Made by a program: the position numbers and the translations under genes. This document shows, one piece after another, positions 45,008 through 55,422 of a stretch of DNA of 64,000 nucleotides (position 1 is its first letter; each line of letters begins with the position of its first letter). The stretch covers positions 202,418 through 266,417 of the forward strand of contig NZ_QLLR01000005.1 in assembly GCF_003259615.1 (NCBI RefSeq). Direction: 5' to 3'. A model generated the notes under the pieces. That model saw only the letters and a list, made by a program, of their open reading frames with translations. It was not told where the DNA came from and searched no databases. Origin of the DNA: Pedobacter cryoconitis. Its GTDB lineage: Bacteria; Bacteroidota; Bacteroidia; Sphingobacteriales; Sphingobacteriaceae.

Positions 45008-45765
45008 GAGTAGTCATAATCGAAGATGAGTTAAAAACGGCAAACGAGCTTAGGGATATGCTCGAGGGCATTGATGATGAAATTATAGTGGAGGCGGTGT
45101 TAAATTCAGTAGCCACTGCAACAGATTGGTTGAAGAGAAATCCTGCGCCCGATCTTATCTTTTCTGATATTCAGCTGGGGGATGGGCTAAGTTTTGAGAT
45201 TTTCAGAGAAGTGCAAACTAACGCTCCAATTGTTTTCTGCACCGCATTTGACGAATATGCAATCCGGGCTTTTGAGTCCAATAGTATCGACTACCTGCTG
45301 AAACCTGTCGAGGAAAATATGGTAAAAAAGAGCCTTGACAAATATTATCGGCTCAATGTACATTTGACAAATAATAATCAGCATGTCCAGAATCTGAACA
45401 AAATCCTGGTCCAGATGGATTCAGCTTATCAGCAGAATATACTCGTTCATTACCGGGAAAAAATAATCCCCGTCCGGGTAATGGATATTCAGTTTATCTA
45501 CGCTTCTAATGGTTCAGTATATTTGTATACTGCCAATGATAAAAGTTATGTCGTACAGTATACAATCGAACAATTGGAGACGCTGTTAAATCCGCAACTA
45601 TTTTTCCGTGCCAACCGGAAGTTTATCATCAACCATGGATTTATTACCAATATCGAGCATTATTTCAACCGTAAACTTTTTGTGATGACCAAAAGTGAAG
45701 CCCCTGAAAAGATCATTATTGGCCGGGTTAAAGCTCCGGCTTTCTTAAAGTGGGTGGAGCAATAA
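45004..45765 (+). CDS. LytTR-family response regulator
   Basis: Cytoplasmic regulator of 253 residues: receiver with Asp55 (LIFSDIQLGDG) and Lys in YLLKPVE, then a LytTR DNA-binding domain (VMDIQFIYASNGSVYLYT; QLFFRANRKFIINHGFI). Co-translated with LytS through ATGA. Two 21-bp direct repeats start 27 bp after its stop and lie upstream of the efflux operon: the pattern expected for LytTR binding. The second LytS/LytTR pair at 34.9-36.7 kb is a clear paralogue. Confidence 0.92.
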   Translation: MRVVIIEDELKTANELRDMLEGIDDEIIVEAVLNSVATATDWLKRNPAPDLIFSDIQLGDGLSFEIFREVQTNAPIVFCTAFDEYAIRAFESNSIDYLLKPVEENMVKKSLDKYYRLNVHLTNNNQHVQNLNKILVQMDSAYQQNILVHYREKIIPVRVMDIQFIYASNGSVYLYTANDKSYVVQYTIEQLETLLNPQLFFRANRKFIINHGFITNIEHYFNRKLFVMTKSEAPEKIIIGRVKAPAFLKWVEQ

Positions 45766-45791
45766 CCCACATTTTACTTCCTATTTTCCAT

Positions 45792-45833
45792 TTTGTTCAT
45801 TTCATGGTTCAATTTGTCCGTTTCATAGTCAAA
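45792..45833. promoter_or_regulatory. Two 21-bp direct repeats: candidate LytTR operator
   Basis: Copies at 45792-45812 and 45813-45833 share TTTGTyCrTTTCATrGTyhAA. LytTR regulators bind pairs of short direct repeats with centres about 21-22 bp apart, on one face of the helix. The gene just upstream encodes a LytTR protein and the efflux operon lies just downstream, with a -7 box 27 bp after the repeats. Confidence 0.65.
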
Positions 45834-45859
45834 TTCAAAATCTGAAAGCCAATTCCGCA

Positions 45860-45867
45860 TAGTTTTG
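45860..45867 (+). promoter_or_regulatory. -7 promoter box of the efflux operon
   Basis: TAGTTTTG matches TAnnTTTG. No TTTG -33 element stands at 19-21 bp, in keeping with a promoter that needs an activator bound at the upstream repeats. Transcription would start near 45873. Confidence 0.5.
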
Positions 45868-45926
45868 CACAAAAGATAGCATCGCATAACCCTTTTAAGT
45901 TATGTACAGACGCTTTTAAGCAGAAT

Positions 45927-47261
45927 ATGAAGAAAAAGATAATATTGTCATTGATGTGTTTACTGCATTTCCATGTATACGCACAACAGAAATGGAATCT
46001 GAAGGAATGTATTGACTATGGACTCCAGAATAACCGCAATACTGCCGTTTATGAGAATGAAAAGAAAGCAGCTGATGCAAAGGCTAAAGAAGCGCTTTCA
46101 GACTATTTACCCAAAGTAAGTGTCTCGGCAACTGTAGAGGATAACTTAAAGGTTCAGGAATCAGTAATTCCGGCGGGGGTTTTCGGACCAACAGATATTC
46201 GTGTAGCTTTCAGTCAGAAATTTAACAGCAATGGGCTGGCACAACTCGATCAGACTATTTATGATCAGTCACTGCTAAATGGTTTGAAAGTCAACAAGTA
46301 CAATAGCCAGCAGGCAGGACTGAATATCGTCAAGAACCAGGAAACTATCATTTATAATATTGGTAACGCTTATTACCAGATCATTGTATATAGAGAACAA
46401 TTGCGGCTTTTGCGCGAAAACCTGGAGACTTACCAAAAGCAAATAGATATTTCTGCGTTACAGGTAAAAAAAGGGGTGACCCTTAAAAAAGACCTCGACA
46501 AGGTTACTGTAGATTATAATAACGCAGTCTCTCAGATCCGCGTAGCAGAAAGTAACCTGACACTTGCTGAAAACCAGCTTAAGTATGAAATGGGTTATCC
46601 GATGACCGGTCAGTTACAAGTTGAAAACCCTTCTGTAGAAGGCTTGAGTGCTGTAGTTCGTCCCGATCTGGATGATAACGGCTTTTTAGCAGACAAACGG
46701 ACAGATTACCAGCTTTCCCAGGTCAATGCTAAACTTCTTGAAATAGATCAGAAAAGGATTAAGGCAGGGGCGCTTCCTAAACTTAGCGGATATGCCAGGT
46801 ATGGTGCTGTAGGTTTTGGTAACACGCTTGGCCCGGCTTTTAAGAATTTAAGTCCATATTCTGTGATCGGGATCAAACTGAGTATTCCACTGTTTGACTT
46901 TTTTAAACGCAATGCGCAATACAATCAGGCGAAGTATAAAAGCCTCAATGCTGCTGAAAACTTAAAGCTGGACGAAGGCAAATATGAAATGGAATATCAA
47001 AATGCCAAAACCAAAATGATTAAGGCGAAGAGCAGCCTGGAAAGTGACCGGAGAAATATCGATCTGGCACAATCTGTCTTCAAGATAACTGACTTGCAAT
47101 ATAAAAAAGGTGTTGAAAATTTAACAGAGTGGCTCAATACCCAAAACTCGATTAAAGAAGCACAAAATAACTATCTCAACTCACTTTATAGTTTTCTGCA
47201 AGCCAGGTTAGACCTGGAAAAAGCGGCAGGCAGTCTTAAAACATTTTATACCTCACTTTAA
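45927..47261 (+). CDS. TolC-family outer-membrane efflux protein
   Basis: Trimeric outer-membrane exit duct of 444 residues. A signal peptide ends near residue 19 (HVYAQQ). Two OEP repeats follow, with long coiled-coil helices (LRENLETYQKQIDISALQVK; SVFKITDLQYKKGVENLTEW). Full length. First gene of the operon tolC-adaptor-RND-DUF6268. Confidence 0.92.
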   Translation: MKKKIILSLMCLLHFHVYAQQKWNLKECIDYGLQNNRNTAVYENEKKAADAKAKEALSDYLPKVSVSATVEDNLKVQESVIPAGVFGPTDIRVAFSQKFNSNGLAQLDQTIYDQSLLNGLKVNKYNSQQAGLNIVKNQETIIYNIGNAYYQIIVYREQLRLLRENLETYQKQIDISALQVKKGVTLKKDLDKVTVDYNNAVSQIRVAESNLTLAENQLKYEMGYPMTGQLQVENPSVEGLSAVVRPDLDDNGFLADKRTDYQLSQVNAKLLEIDQKRIKAGALPKLSGYARYGAVGFGNTLGPAFKNLSPYSVIGIKLSIPLFDFFKRNAQYNQAKYKSLNAAENLKLDEGKYEMEYQNAKTKMIKAKSSLESDRRNIDLAQSVFKITDLQYKKGVENLTEWLNTQNSIKEAQNNYLNSLYSFLQARLDLEKAAGSLKTFYTSL

Positions 47262-47303
47262 ATAGGAATCACCAAAGGCTCCATCTTACAAAAAAAACAA
47301 TAG

Positions 47304-48365
47304 ATGAAACGTAAACACATCATAATCCTGATCGTCGTAGTCAGTATCGGACTTATTATTTTTAAACTCGCTTCAAATAAAAGCAAGCTCAATGAAAAGG
47401 AAAACCCAAAGGTGGATACTTCTTCAGTACGCATACCTGTAAAAGTTGCGACAGTTAAAGAACAGCTGCAGGAAATCAATTTGGTAAAAACAGGAAGCCT
47501 TGCGCCATTTAAGGAAGCCAAAGTATTGTCAACAGTTGGCGGAACTATCGTGCAACTAAAATTCAACCTTGGAGATTATGTAACAGAAGGGCAGATCCTT
47601 GCAGTTATGGACACTAAATTGATACAGCTTGACCTGCAGAAAGCACAGACTAATGCAACTAAACTACGCCACGACCTTCAAACGTATACAGAATTACTGG
47701 AAGGGCAGGCAGCGACCCGGGAGAAAGTAAACGAAATCCGCCAAAACTATACAGATGCCGAAAACCAGGTGAGTCAGCTTAAAAAGCAGATTGCTGATGC
47801 GTCTGTCAAAGCACCTACAAGCGGGACAGTTTCTGCAAAGCTATTAGAGCAAGGTGTCTATGCCAATGCAGGGGCAGAGCTTGGAACAATTGTCAACCTT
47901 TCGCAGGTTAAAGTTCAGCTCAAACTTACTGAAAATGAAGTTTACCAGGCAAAACCGGGGCAGCAGATCAAAATCACAACAGATGTTTACCAGGGACAGG
48001 TTTTTAATGGTAAAATCACTTTTATCAGTCCTCAGGCCGATGAAACGCATAATTACCTGGTAGAGATCATTGCTGACAATAAAGATGGGTCTTTACTGCG
48101 TTCCGGTACATTCGTTTATGCTGACTTCTCCCGGAAAACCAAGCAAAACATTCTGTTGATCCCAAGGGAAGCCTTGACAGAAAGTGTCAAAGATGCGAGT
48201 GTTTATATTGTCCAGAACAATGTAGTTCACCAAAAGTCAATTAAAACAGGTGTGGAAATGAATAACCTGATCCAGGTGACCAGTGGCCTGAGTGCCGGTG
48301 AGGTTGTAGTGACTTCCGGACAAATCAATTTAAAAGAAGGCTCACCAGTTAGTGTCTCTAAATAA
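47304..48365 (+). CDS. RND efflux periplasmic adaptor (membrane fusion protein)
   Basis: Adaptor of 353 residues linking the RND pump to TolC. An N-terminal hydrophobic anchor (about 6-22) is followed by a biotinyl-lipoyl-like half (GGTIVQLKFNLGDYVTEGQI), a coiled-coil hairpin (95-150), the second lipoyl half (ASVKAPTSGTVSAKLLEQG), then a beta-barrel and membrane-proximal domain (GLSAGEVVVTSGQINLKEGS). Lies 42 bp after tolC and 9 bp before the pump gene. Confidence 0.92.
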   Translation: MKRKHIIILIVVVSIGLIIFKLASNKSKLNEKENPKVDTSSVRIPVKVATVKEQLQEINLVKTGSLAPFKEAKVLSTVGGTIVQLKFNLGDYVTEGQILAVMDTKLIQLDLQKAQTNATKLRHDLQTYTELLEGQAATREKVNEIRQNYTDAENQVSQLKKQIADASVKAPTSGTVSAKLLEQGVYANAGAELGTIVNLSQVKVQLKLTENEVYQAKPGQQIKITTDVYQGQVFNGKITFISPQADETHNYLVEIIADNKDGSLLRSGTFVYADFSRKTKQNILLIPREALTESVKDASVYIVQNNVVHQKSIKTGVEMNNLIQVTSGLSAGEVVVTSGQINLKEGSPVSVSK

Positions 48366-48374
48366 AACATCATC

Positions 48375-51300
48375 ATGTCAATAATCGAAATTGCCGTTAA
48401 GCGGCCCTTATTAATTATTGTAGTGTTTACCGTGCTGTTTATTTTTGGTACCAAATCCTATTTTAGTTTAAACTATAACCTGCTTCCAAAAATCGAGATA
48501 CCTACAGTTTCTGTGAGTACTGTTTATCCGGGAGCAGCAGCCGCTGAAGTAGAAACTTCAGTAACCAAGAAACTGGAAGATGCTTTCTCTTCAGTAGAAG
48601 GGCTTGATAAAATTACATCCACTTCGCAGGAAGGAGTGTCCAGCGTTATTATACAGCTGAAAAGTGGAACTGACATTGACCAGGCGGAGCGGAATATTCA
48701 GCGAAAAGCAGATCAGGTTCAGAATGATTTCCCCGATGATGCAGATAAACCTGTGGTGAATAAGATCAATCTGGAAGAAGTACCGGTTATTAAAGCCGGG
48801 GTAACTTCTACCAAATCTCCGCGTGAACTCTATGATTTTGTCGATAAACAACTGCTTCCCATCCTGCAGAACGTAAAAGGTGTAGGACGGGTAACGATAG
48901 TTGGCGGTGATGAACGCCAGATACAGGTCAATATAGATCAGAACAAACTAAAATCATATGGCTTAGGCATTGGTCAGATCTCCGATGTATTAAGTAAAGC
49001 GAACCAGTCATTTCCTGCCGGGAGTATAGAAACACGCGATCAGCAATTGTCTATACATTTTGATGCCAGCGTTGTTTCCCTTGCACAAATCAGGGGGTTG
49101 ATTGTTCAGCAAAGACCAGGGGCGGGCAGTATTTATCTTAAAGATATAGCTGAAGTAGTAGATGCGACTGCCAAAACAACAGCGATCAATCACATCAATG
49201 GTATTCCATCGATTGGGATACAGATTATCAACAAAGTGATGCTAATGCGTTCGATGTCAGTGAACAGGTTAAAAAGAAATTTGAAGAAATACAGGCCACG
49301 AATAAAGATCAGGCTTTAAAATTCAGTATTTCCTCAGATCAGAGTATTTATACGCTGCGTTCTGCCGATGGGGTTATGGAAGATCTGGGACTTGCAGTTA
49401 TCATCGTAGGTATAATTATGCTTGCATTTTTACACAGTTTCCGCAGTTCTATGTTTGTGCTCGTAGCGCTTCCGTCTTCTATCATTCCTACGTTTATTGC
49501 GATGTACTTTTTTGGTTTTTCGCTCAACCTGATGACATTGATGGCCATGTCATTAGTGGTCGGTATTCTGGTGGATGACTCTATTGTTGTACTTGAAAAT
49601 ATATACCGTCACCTGGAAATGGGCTCAGATAAAAAGACAGCTGCACTGGAAGGAAGAAGCGAGATTGGTTTTACAGCCCTGGCAATTACCGCAGTGGATG
49701 TCGTTGTATTTCTACCAATTGCGTTTGCAGGTGGTATCATTGGTGCATTACTTCAGGAATTTTCATTAGTCGTTGTATTTTCCACACTGATGAGTTTATT
49801 CGTATCCTTTACCGTTACCCCAATGCTCGCCAGCAGATTCGGTAAGATTGAAAAATTAAATGAGAAGACCCTGTGGGGCAAACTCAATCTCGGTTTTGAG
49901 CGCTTCCTGGATGGGCTTAAGGAAGATTATGGAAAGTTACTAACCATTGTAATCCATAAAAAAAGATGGCTGTTATCCGGAGTCATCTTACTGATCTTCG
50001 GAAGTATTTCTTTAGTTCCATTTGGTTTTATAGGTGCTGCGTTTATCCCGTCTGCAGATCAGGGAGAGCTGATGATTAATCTTGAATTAGCACCCTCTAC
50101 TACGCTATATCAGACGAACATGATCACGCAACAGGCAGAAAAATTGATTATGAAGGAAAAGATCGTAACCAATGTCTTTTCCAGTATCGGTTTTACCAGC
50201 GGAAGTGTGGCAGGGACTACTAATAATAGTAACCTCGCAGAGATCACGGTTTCGATAGTAGATAAAAATGACAGGAGCATGTCTGCCGAAGATTTCGGTA
50301 TTCAGCTTCAGCAAAAGTTAAGCGCGGCGATTCCTGGTGCAAAAATTACATCAGTCCCTACTTCTATTGGAGGAGGAGGTAATCAAGCACCTATTCAGAT
50401 CGGAATTAAAGGTCTTGACCTTAAAGCGATCCGCAAAGTTGCGGAGGAATATAAAAAGCTTATTGCCACCGTACCCGGTACTAAGTTCGTTGAACTGTCT
50501 GTTAAAAATCAAAAGCAACAGGTTGAAGTTAACCTGAACCGTGAAAAGATGACCCTGCTGGGAATTGATGCCAGCCAGGTGGGGGCAGCTTTACAAAACT
50601 CATTCAGCGGTAATAAGAAAAGTAAATTTAAACAAGGCGGGAACGAATATGATATTCTGGTTAGTTTGGATCGCTATGACCGTTCTAATATCGATAACGT
50701 TAGAAACCTCTCTTTTACCAATAGTGACGGTCAATCTTTTGTGCTGAGCCAGTTTGCACAGGTAAGTGAAGGATTGGGCGAAAGTGTCTTGTCAAGAAGC
50801 GACCGCTTAGGCTCTATTAGTGTAAACTCAAACGTGGCCGGCAGACCTACGGGTTCGGTGAATGCGGATATTAAAAAGAAGATCAGCCAGGTGAAATTAC
50901 CAGAAGGAGTTTCAGTCGAATTTCTGGGTGATGCTAAAAGTCAGGGTGACGCGTTTGGCAGTTTATTCTTTGCACTAGGGGTGGCTATTGTCCTGGTTTA
51001 CCTGATCATGGTGGCTTTATATGAAAATGCAATCTATCCTTTTGTGGTTCTTTTCTCTATTCCTGTCGCACTGGTTGGCGCTTTACTCGCGTTGGCGCTG
51101 ACTATGGAAACATTAAACATCTTCTCTCTGATTGGAATGATTATGCTGCTCGGCCTGGTTTCCAAAAATGCGATCCTGATTGTAGATTTTACGAATCAGC
51201 TGAAAGCCGAAGGGTACACCGTAGAGAAGGCTTTAATTGAAGCTGGAAAGGAAAGATTAAGGCCAATCCTGATGACTACACTCGCTATGGTATTCGGGAT

Positions 51301-51499
51301 GCTGCCTATTGCGCTGGCCAGTGGTGCTGGTGCGGAAATCAAAAATGGGATGGCCTGGGTAATTATCGGCGGATTGACCAGTTCGATGATCCTGACCTTA
51401 TTTGTTGTTCCGGCTATGTATCTCATCATTGAAAACCTGATGCTCAAATTTAAAAAGAAAAAAAACCGGGAAGACCAGTTATTGCTGGAAACTCACTAA
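48375..51499 (+). pseudogene. RND-family efflux permease with a single-base frameshift
   Basis: AcrB/HAE1-type inner-membrane proton antiporter. The first part, 48375 to about 49230, gives FIFGTKSYFSLNYNLLPKIE and the porter domains; the rest from about 49232 to 51499 is in the next frame and has TM4 with VVGILVDDSIVVLENIY, the second porter half and TM7-12. Adding one base at 49230-49232 (ATC AA_ CAA AGT) restores QII-?-QSDANAFDVSEQVKKKFE and a continuous ~1041 residues, normal for the family. So the gene is one base short. Since tolC, adaptor and the last operon gene are intact, an assembly error in a short A-rich run is a real alternative to pump loss. Confidence 0.85.
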
Positions 51500-51516
51500 T
51501 AAATAGCTAATCACAC

Positions 51517-52539
51517 ATGAAGTACAAAACTCTATTTTATTTCCATATTTTAATCGCAGCCTGCTCTACAGCCAATGCACAAACTGCCCGCAAAGCTGCC
51601 GCAATCAAACGGATGACCGACTCTTTAACAATGGAAGGGCTGTCAGCCTTTGCCATGCGATACCCGCAATTAAGGCAGGCTTATTTTGCAACCGACTTTA
51701 TTGGTAAAGCAGACGTTAAAGCCGAATTGAATGGAAAGGATCTCTATGAGGGTAAAATGAATATGACCAGGATCAGGTCTAATTTTAATGTCCCTATTTC
51801 AAACTGGGGTAAAAATGTAGTGACCGGGACAATAGGGTACCAGCAGCAGCATTTCAAAACGACCGAAATTAAAAGTTATGACCCTCGTTTTTCAACTGCT
51901 GATCTTAGTGAAACAAAGTCTACTGTTAGTTTATCGGCTAGTTTTGGGCGTTCGGATTCAATTTTTAATAAACTGATATTTTATGGGCTGGGTATTTCAG
52001 GTGTTACCGATGAGCTTTCCTCTATTAAAAGGCTTAATTATATAGGCTCTATATCAGTGCCCATTAAAAGAAATGAGACTTCTGCCTTAACAATAGGATT
52101 GGTCGTTATTATTGATCCATCTGCAATTATTCCCGCAGTACCAATAGTGAGTTACTGGCATAAATACAAGGCTTCGAATGTGGAATTATTCATTGACTTT
52201 CCTTCCAGAGTGGTTTTGAGAAAACAATTCACCAAAAAGACATGGGCTACTGTTGGATCTGAATTAGGGGGTAGTTTATTATTTTTCAACCTGGATCAGC
52301 CCTCATTACCGAGAAACAGTATCTATACCAATGCGGAAGTGCGTACAGGATTAACTTTTGAATACCTGGTGACTAAAAAACTAATCCTGGGTATGAGCGG
52401 CGGGCTTTTTACCACCACGCCATCAAGGATGTTTGACCGGAACGATAAACCTGATGACTACTTCTTTAAAGCGAAGAATGGTTCTGCTCCGTATCTTACT
52501 TTTTCAGTTTCTTTCCTGCCATTCCTGAAAAAGTTGTAA
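51517..52539 (+). CDS. DUF6268-like outer-membrane protein
   Basis: Exported protein of 340 residues with a signal peptide (about 1-22, ending SANA) and an alternating-strand pattern that closes in FSVSFLPFLKKL, as expected of an outer-membrane barrel. It matches the DUF6268 type often placed after RND genes in Bacteroidota. It follows the pump gene by 17 bp and ends the operon. Function unknown. Confidence 0.75.
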   Translation: MKYKTLFYFHILIAACSTANAQTARKAAAIKRMTDSLTMEGLSAFAMRYPQLRQAYFATDFIGKADVKAELNGKDLYEGKMNMTRIRSNFNVPISNWGKNVVTGTIGYQQQHFKTTEIKSYDPRFSTADLSETKSTVSLSASFGRSDSIFNKLIFYGLGISGVTDELSSIKRLNYIGSISVPIKRNETSALTIGLVVIIDPSAIIPAVPIVSYWHKYKASNVELFIDFPSRVVLRKQFTKKTWATVGSELGGSLLFFNLDQPSLPRNSIYTNAEVRTGLTFEYLVTKKLILGMSGGLFTTTPSRMFDRNDKPDDYFFKAKNGSAPYLTFSVSFLPFLKKL

Positions 52540-52558
52540 GAACCTGCTGGATAGTCCT

Positions 52559-53452
52559 TTAGTTATTAGGCTCAATATGAATCAGAATATTTGCTAACTC
52601 CGGAAGCTCAGCATGAAGTTTATCCTGCAGACGATGTGAAATGTCATGTCCTTCTTTAACAGAGATACTTCCATTAACCACGGCATGCAAGTCAATATGA
52701 TATTGCATGCCAGCTTTACGCACGTAACATTTTTCAGTATCAATTACACCATTAACTGTTAAGGAAACCCTTCTGATGTTCACCACAAGGTCATCATATA
52801 AGTGTTCATCCATAATTTCACCTAATGCCGGCCTGAAAATTTTATAACTGTTATACAAGATGAAAGCAGCAGCGAAAAGGGCTGCAATATCGTCTGCTGA
52901 CTCGTAACCTTTACCTAAAATCAATGCAACTGAGATCCCTATGAATGCGGCAATTGAAGTAATCGCATCACTGCGATGGTGCCAGGCATCTGCTTTTAAA
53001 GAGGAGCTGTTTGTCTCTATCGCCTTTTTCATCACCTTGCGGAAAGACATTTCTTTCCAGATAATAAGAGCCACCAATAAAATTAGTGTCCACGGTTTTG
53101 GCAAAGCATGCGGAGTGCCTATATTCTGAATACTTTCATAAGCAATAATTGTAGCAGAGGTGATCAAAAAGCCGACCACCAGGAAGGTTACCAACGGCTC
53201 AGCTCTTCCATGACCATAGGGGTGGTTTTCATCTGCTGGCCTGCTGGCATATTTAAGTCCGAAAAGAACAAGCAGTGAGGAAAATATATCAGCGGTTGAT
53301 TCTATCGCATCAGCTATTAAAGCATAAGAGTTCCCGAAAACCCCGGCAATTCCTTTTAGGATGGCAAGGACGGTATTGCTTACTATACTAAAATATGTTG
53401 CGCGTACTGCTGTTTGATGATTAGTTATTTGACTACTATTAGGGCTTTTCAC
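52559..53452 (-). CDS. Cation diffusion facilitator (CDF) transporter
   Basis: Inner-membrane divalent-metal exporter of 297 residues. Six hydrophobic helices cover about 20-215; metal-site motifs are ALIADAIESTADIFSS in helix 2 and DAWHHRSDAITS in helix 5 (HxxxD), which favours Zn, Fe or Co over Mn. The C-terminal ferredoxin-like dimerisation domain is present (QYHIDLHAVVNGSISVKEGH). The start is GTG. A TAACTTTG -7-like box lies only 4 bp upstream of it on the minus strand. Confidence 0.9.
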   Translation of the reverse strand: MKSPNSSQITNHQTAVRATYFSIVSNTVLAILKGIAGVFGNSYALIADAIESTADIFSSLLVLFGLKYASRPADENHPYGHGRAEPLVTFLVVGFLITSATIIAYESIQNIGTPHALPKPWTLILLVALIIWKEMSFRKVMKKAIETNSSSLKADAWHHRSDAITSIAAFIGISVALILGKGYESADDIAALFAAAFILYNSYKIFRPALGEIMDEHLYDDLVVNIRRVSLTVNGVIDTEKCYVRKAGMQYHIDLHAVVNGSISVKEGHDISHRLQDKLHAELPELANILIHIEPNN

Positions 53453-53502
53453 GGTGCAAAGTTAAAATAAATAGTACTTTTAATTTTAGAAAAATTATAT
53501 AA

Positions 53503-54267
53503 ATGAGATCTACAATATTCCTGCTCTTATTCGTGGCAACTTCTGCATTCGGGCAGCACATTAAAGACGAAGAAAAACAATTGAATGCAGCCTTTGACAA
53601 AACAAATTACTGGGCTTCTTATCAAGGCACGGATGGGAAAATCAATGCTGCAGATTCAGTATTGAGCTATGAGGTGGTATTTAGTAAACTGCTATTAAAA
53701 GTCACTGCTGCAGATCCTGAAACGATTCGTTATAATTTCGATGCACTGGTTAAAAACGGAATGGAAATAGTGACTTCTGAGGATGGGAATTTCAGGATAT
53801 ACTCCTGGGATGATCAAAGTGGCGGAACAATGAGAAGGTACCATAAAATCTTCCAGTTCAGGGATAAAAAAAGGGTTCTTTCCAAATCACTTCCTGGCAT
53901 TGACATTGCTCTTTATAAGCAGATCAATGTGGTTGTTTCTCAGGGAAAGACTTTTTATGTCACACAAAATATCTCTATTTTAAGTTCGGCCCTGACTTAT
54001 CATCAGCTAAAAGTATTCTCTATTGAGAATGGAAAATTAAATGATAAGGCAATCTTAATCAAAACCAAGTCAGGTATCATGAATAAATTAGGTTATGAAG
54101 TTGATCTGAGCAGTACAGCTAACAGCGGTCAGGAAGTTCCGGATTATTCAACTCAATATGATAAGAAAGATAAGATATTCACGATCCCATTAATACTTGC
54201 CAATGGTAAAGTAACCAATAAGAAAATCAGCTATCAGTTTAAGGGTAAGTATTTTGAGAAATTGTAA
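53503..54267 (+). CDS. Secreted protein of unknown function
   Basis: A 254-residue exported protein with a signal peptide (about 1-17, ending SAFGQ). The mature part is alternating strands with some helix (YHKIFQFRDKKRVLSKSLPG), and I do not recognise a family. The next coding region downstream is a kinase that has lost its 5' end; no operon link is evident. Confidence 0.65.
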   Translation: MRSTIFLLLFVATSAFGQHIKDEEKQLNAAFDKTNYWASYQGTDGKINAADSVLSYEVVFSKLLLKVTAADPETIRYNFDALVKNGMEIVTSEDGNFRIYSWDDQSGGTMRRYHKIFQFRDKKRVLSKSLPGIDIALYKQINVVVSQGKTFYVTQNISILSSALTYHQLKVFSIENGKLNDKAILIKTKSGIMNKLGYEVDLSSTANSGQEVPDYSTQYDKKDKIFTIPLILANGKVTNKKISYQFKGKYFEKL

Positions 54268-54287
54268 TACGAAGAAATAAGTTCTAA

Positions 54288-55370
54288 ACTTTTTTTAAAA
54301 GATTTGTTCTGGCCGATCTTGTTCCTGCTAAGATTAGCAATGCCGGGGTCAATGGGGAAGTAACGTTTTTCAATCAGCAGTGGCTGGACTTTTCAGGAAT
54401 GAGTTTTGAAGATCTCAGGGATTTTGGTTATCACCATATGATGCACCCTGAGGAGATCCCTGAATTTCTGGAGGGTTTGAAAATATCAGCAGCAACAGGT
54501 ATTCCTTTTGAAATGGAAATGAGATTCAGGAATATTCATGGGAAATATATCTGGCACCTGAACATTGCTTCTCCAATATTGGATGAGCAGGGACAGATCA
54601 GGATGTGGGTTGGCTCGACTACGGATATTCAAAAGTTAAAAGAAGAGGAGCAGCGTAAGGGAGACTTCGTGAGTATGCTGAGTCATGAACTTAAAACTCC
54701 GGTTACTTCTATTAAAGGATATGTTCAGTTATTATTGAAACTAGCGGATAAAGAAGAGGAAGAGCTGCCCCCCGGAAAACTTAAATCTTCACTCTTCCGC
54801 ATTGATAAATTAGTGTTGCAATTAACTAACCTTATTTATGATATGCTGGATCTGACCAGGATAGAAGCAGATCAGGTGAAAATTAAATTGGAGCCTTTGG
54901 ATTTGAATGAATTGATAACTGAGGTTACGGATGACCTCCGGTTTATTAATCCCAAACACCAGATTAATATTGACTATCAGTTTCATGGAGTGGTTAATGC
55001 GGATAGCAATAAGATTTCACAGGTTTTAATCAATTTTATCAGTAATGCGATCAAGTATGCGCCAAAGAGTGATGTGGTAGACATTCGTGTATTTGAAGCC
55101 GAAGCTGGTATGGCAGCGGTAAGTGTAAGGGATTATGGAATTGGAATAGACGAGAAAGAACATCATAAGGTATTTGAACGTTTCTATCGTGTGGAGGAGC
55201 AGTCAAATAAGATTTTCTCAGGTTTCGGTATTGGGCTTTTCTTAGCACAGTCTATTATCAGCAGGCATCATGGCAAGATTACAATTGATAGTGAGATCGG
55301 TAAAGGATCTGTGTTTACGTTTACGCTTCCTATTGTAAACTCATCTGTCTCAAAAGAAGAAGGAAATTAA
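54288..55370 (+). pseudogene. PAS sensor histidine kinase missing its 5' end
   Basis: The frame opens after TAA 54285-54287 and reads RFVLADLVPAKISNAGVNGE, VTFFNQQWLDFSGMSFEDL, the first half of a PAS domain, but no start codon precedes it; the first ATG (54399) is inside the PAS core. From there PAS, PAC, HisKA (MLSHELKTPVTSI) and HATPase (NFISNAIKYAPK; DYGIGIDE; GFGIGLFLA) are intact to 55370, 323 residues. So the 5' part of the gene, likely including more sensory domains, has been deleted. A kinase core could still be made from 54399 but without its proper input domain. Confidence 0.7.
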
Positions 55371-55422
55371 ATTTACAGGTTTCTAAAAATAAATCTATTT
55401 TAGCGCTTCTTTTTTAATACTG

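Noticed and set aside
47258..47566. 102-codon leftward frame opposite the RND adaptor start
   Set aside because: Antisense shadow of the adaptor gene's N-terminal anchor region.
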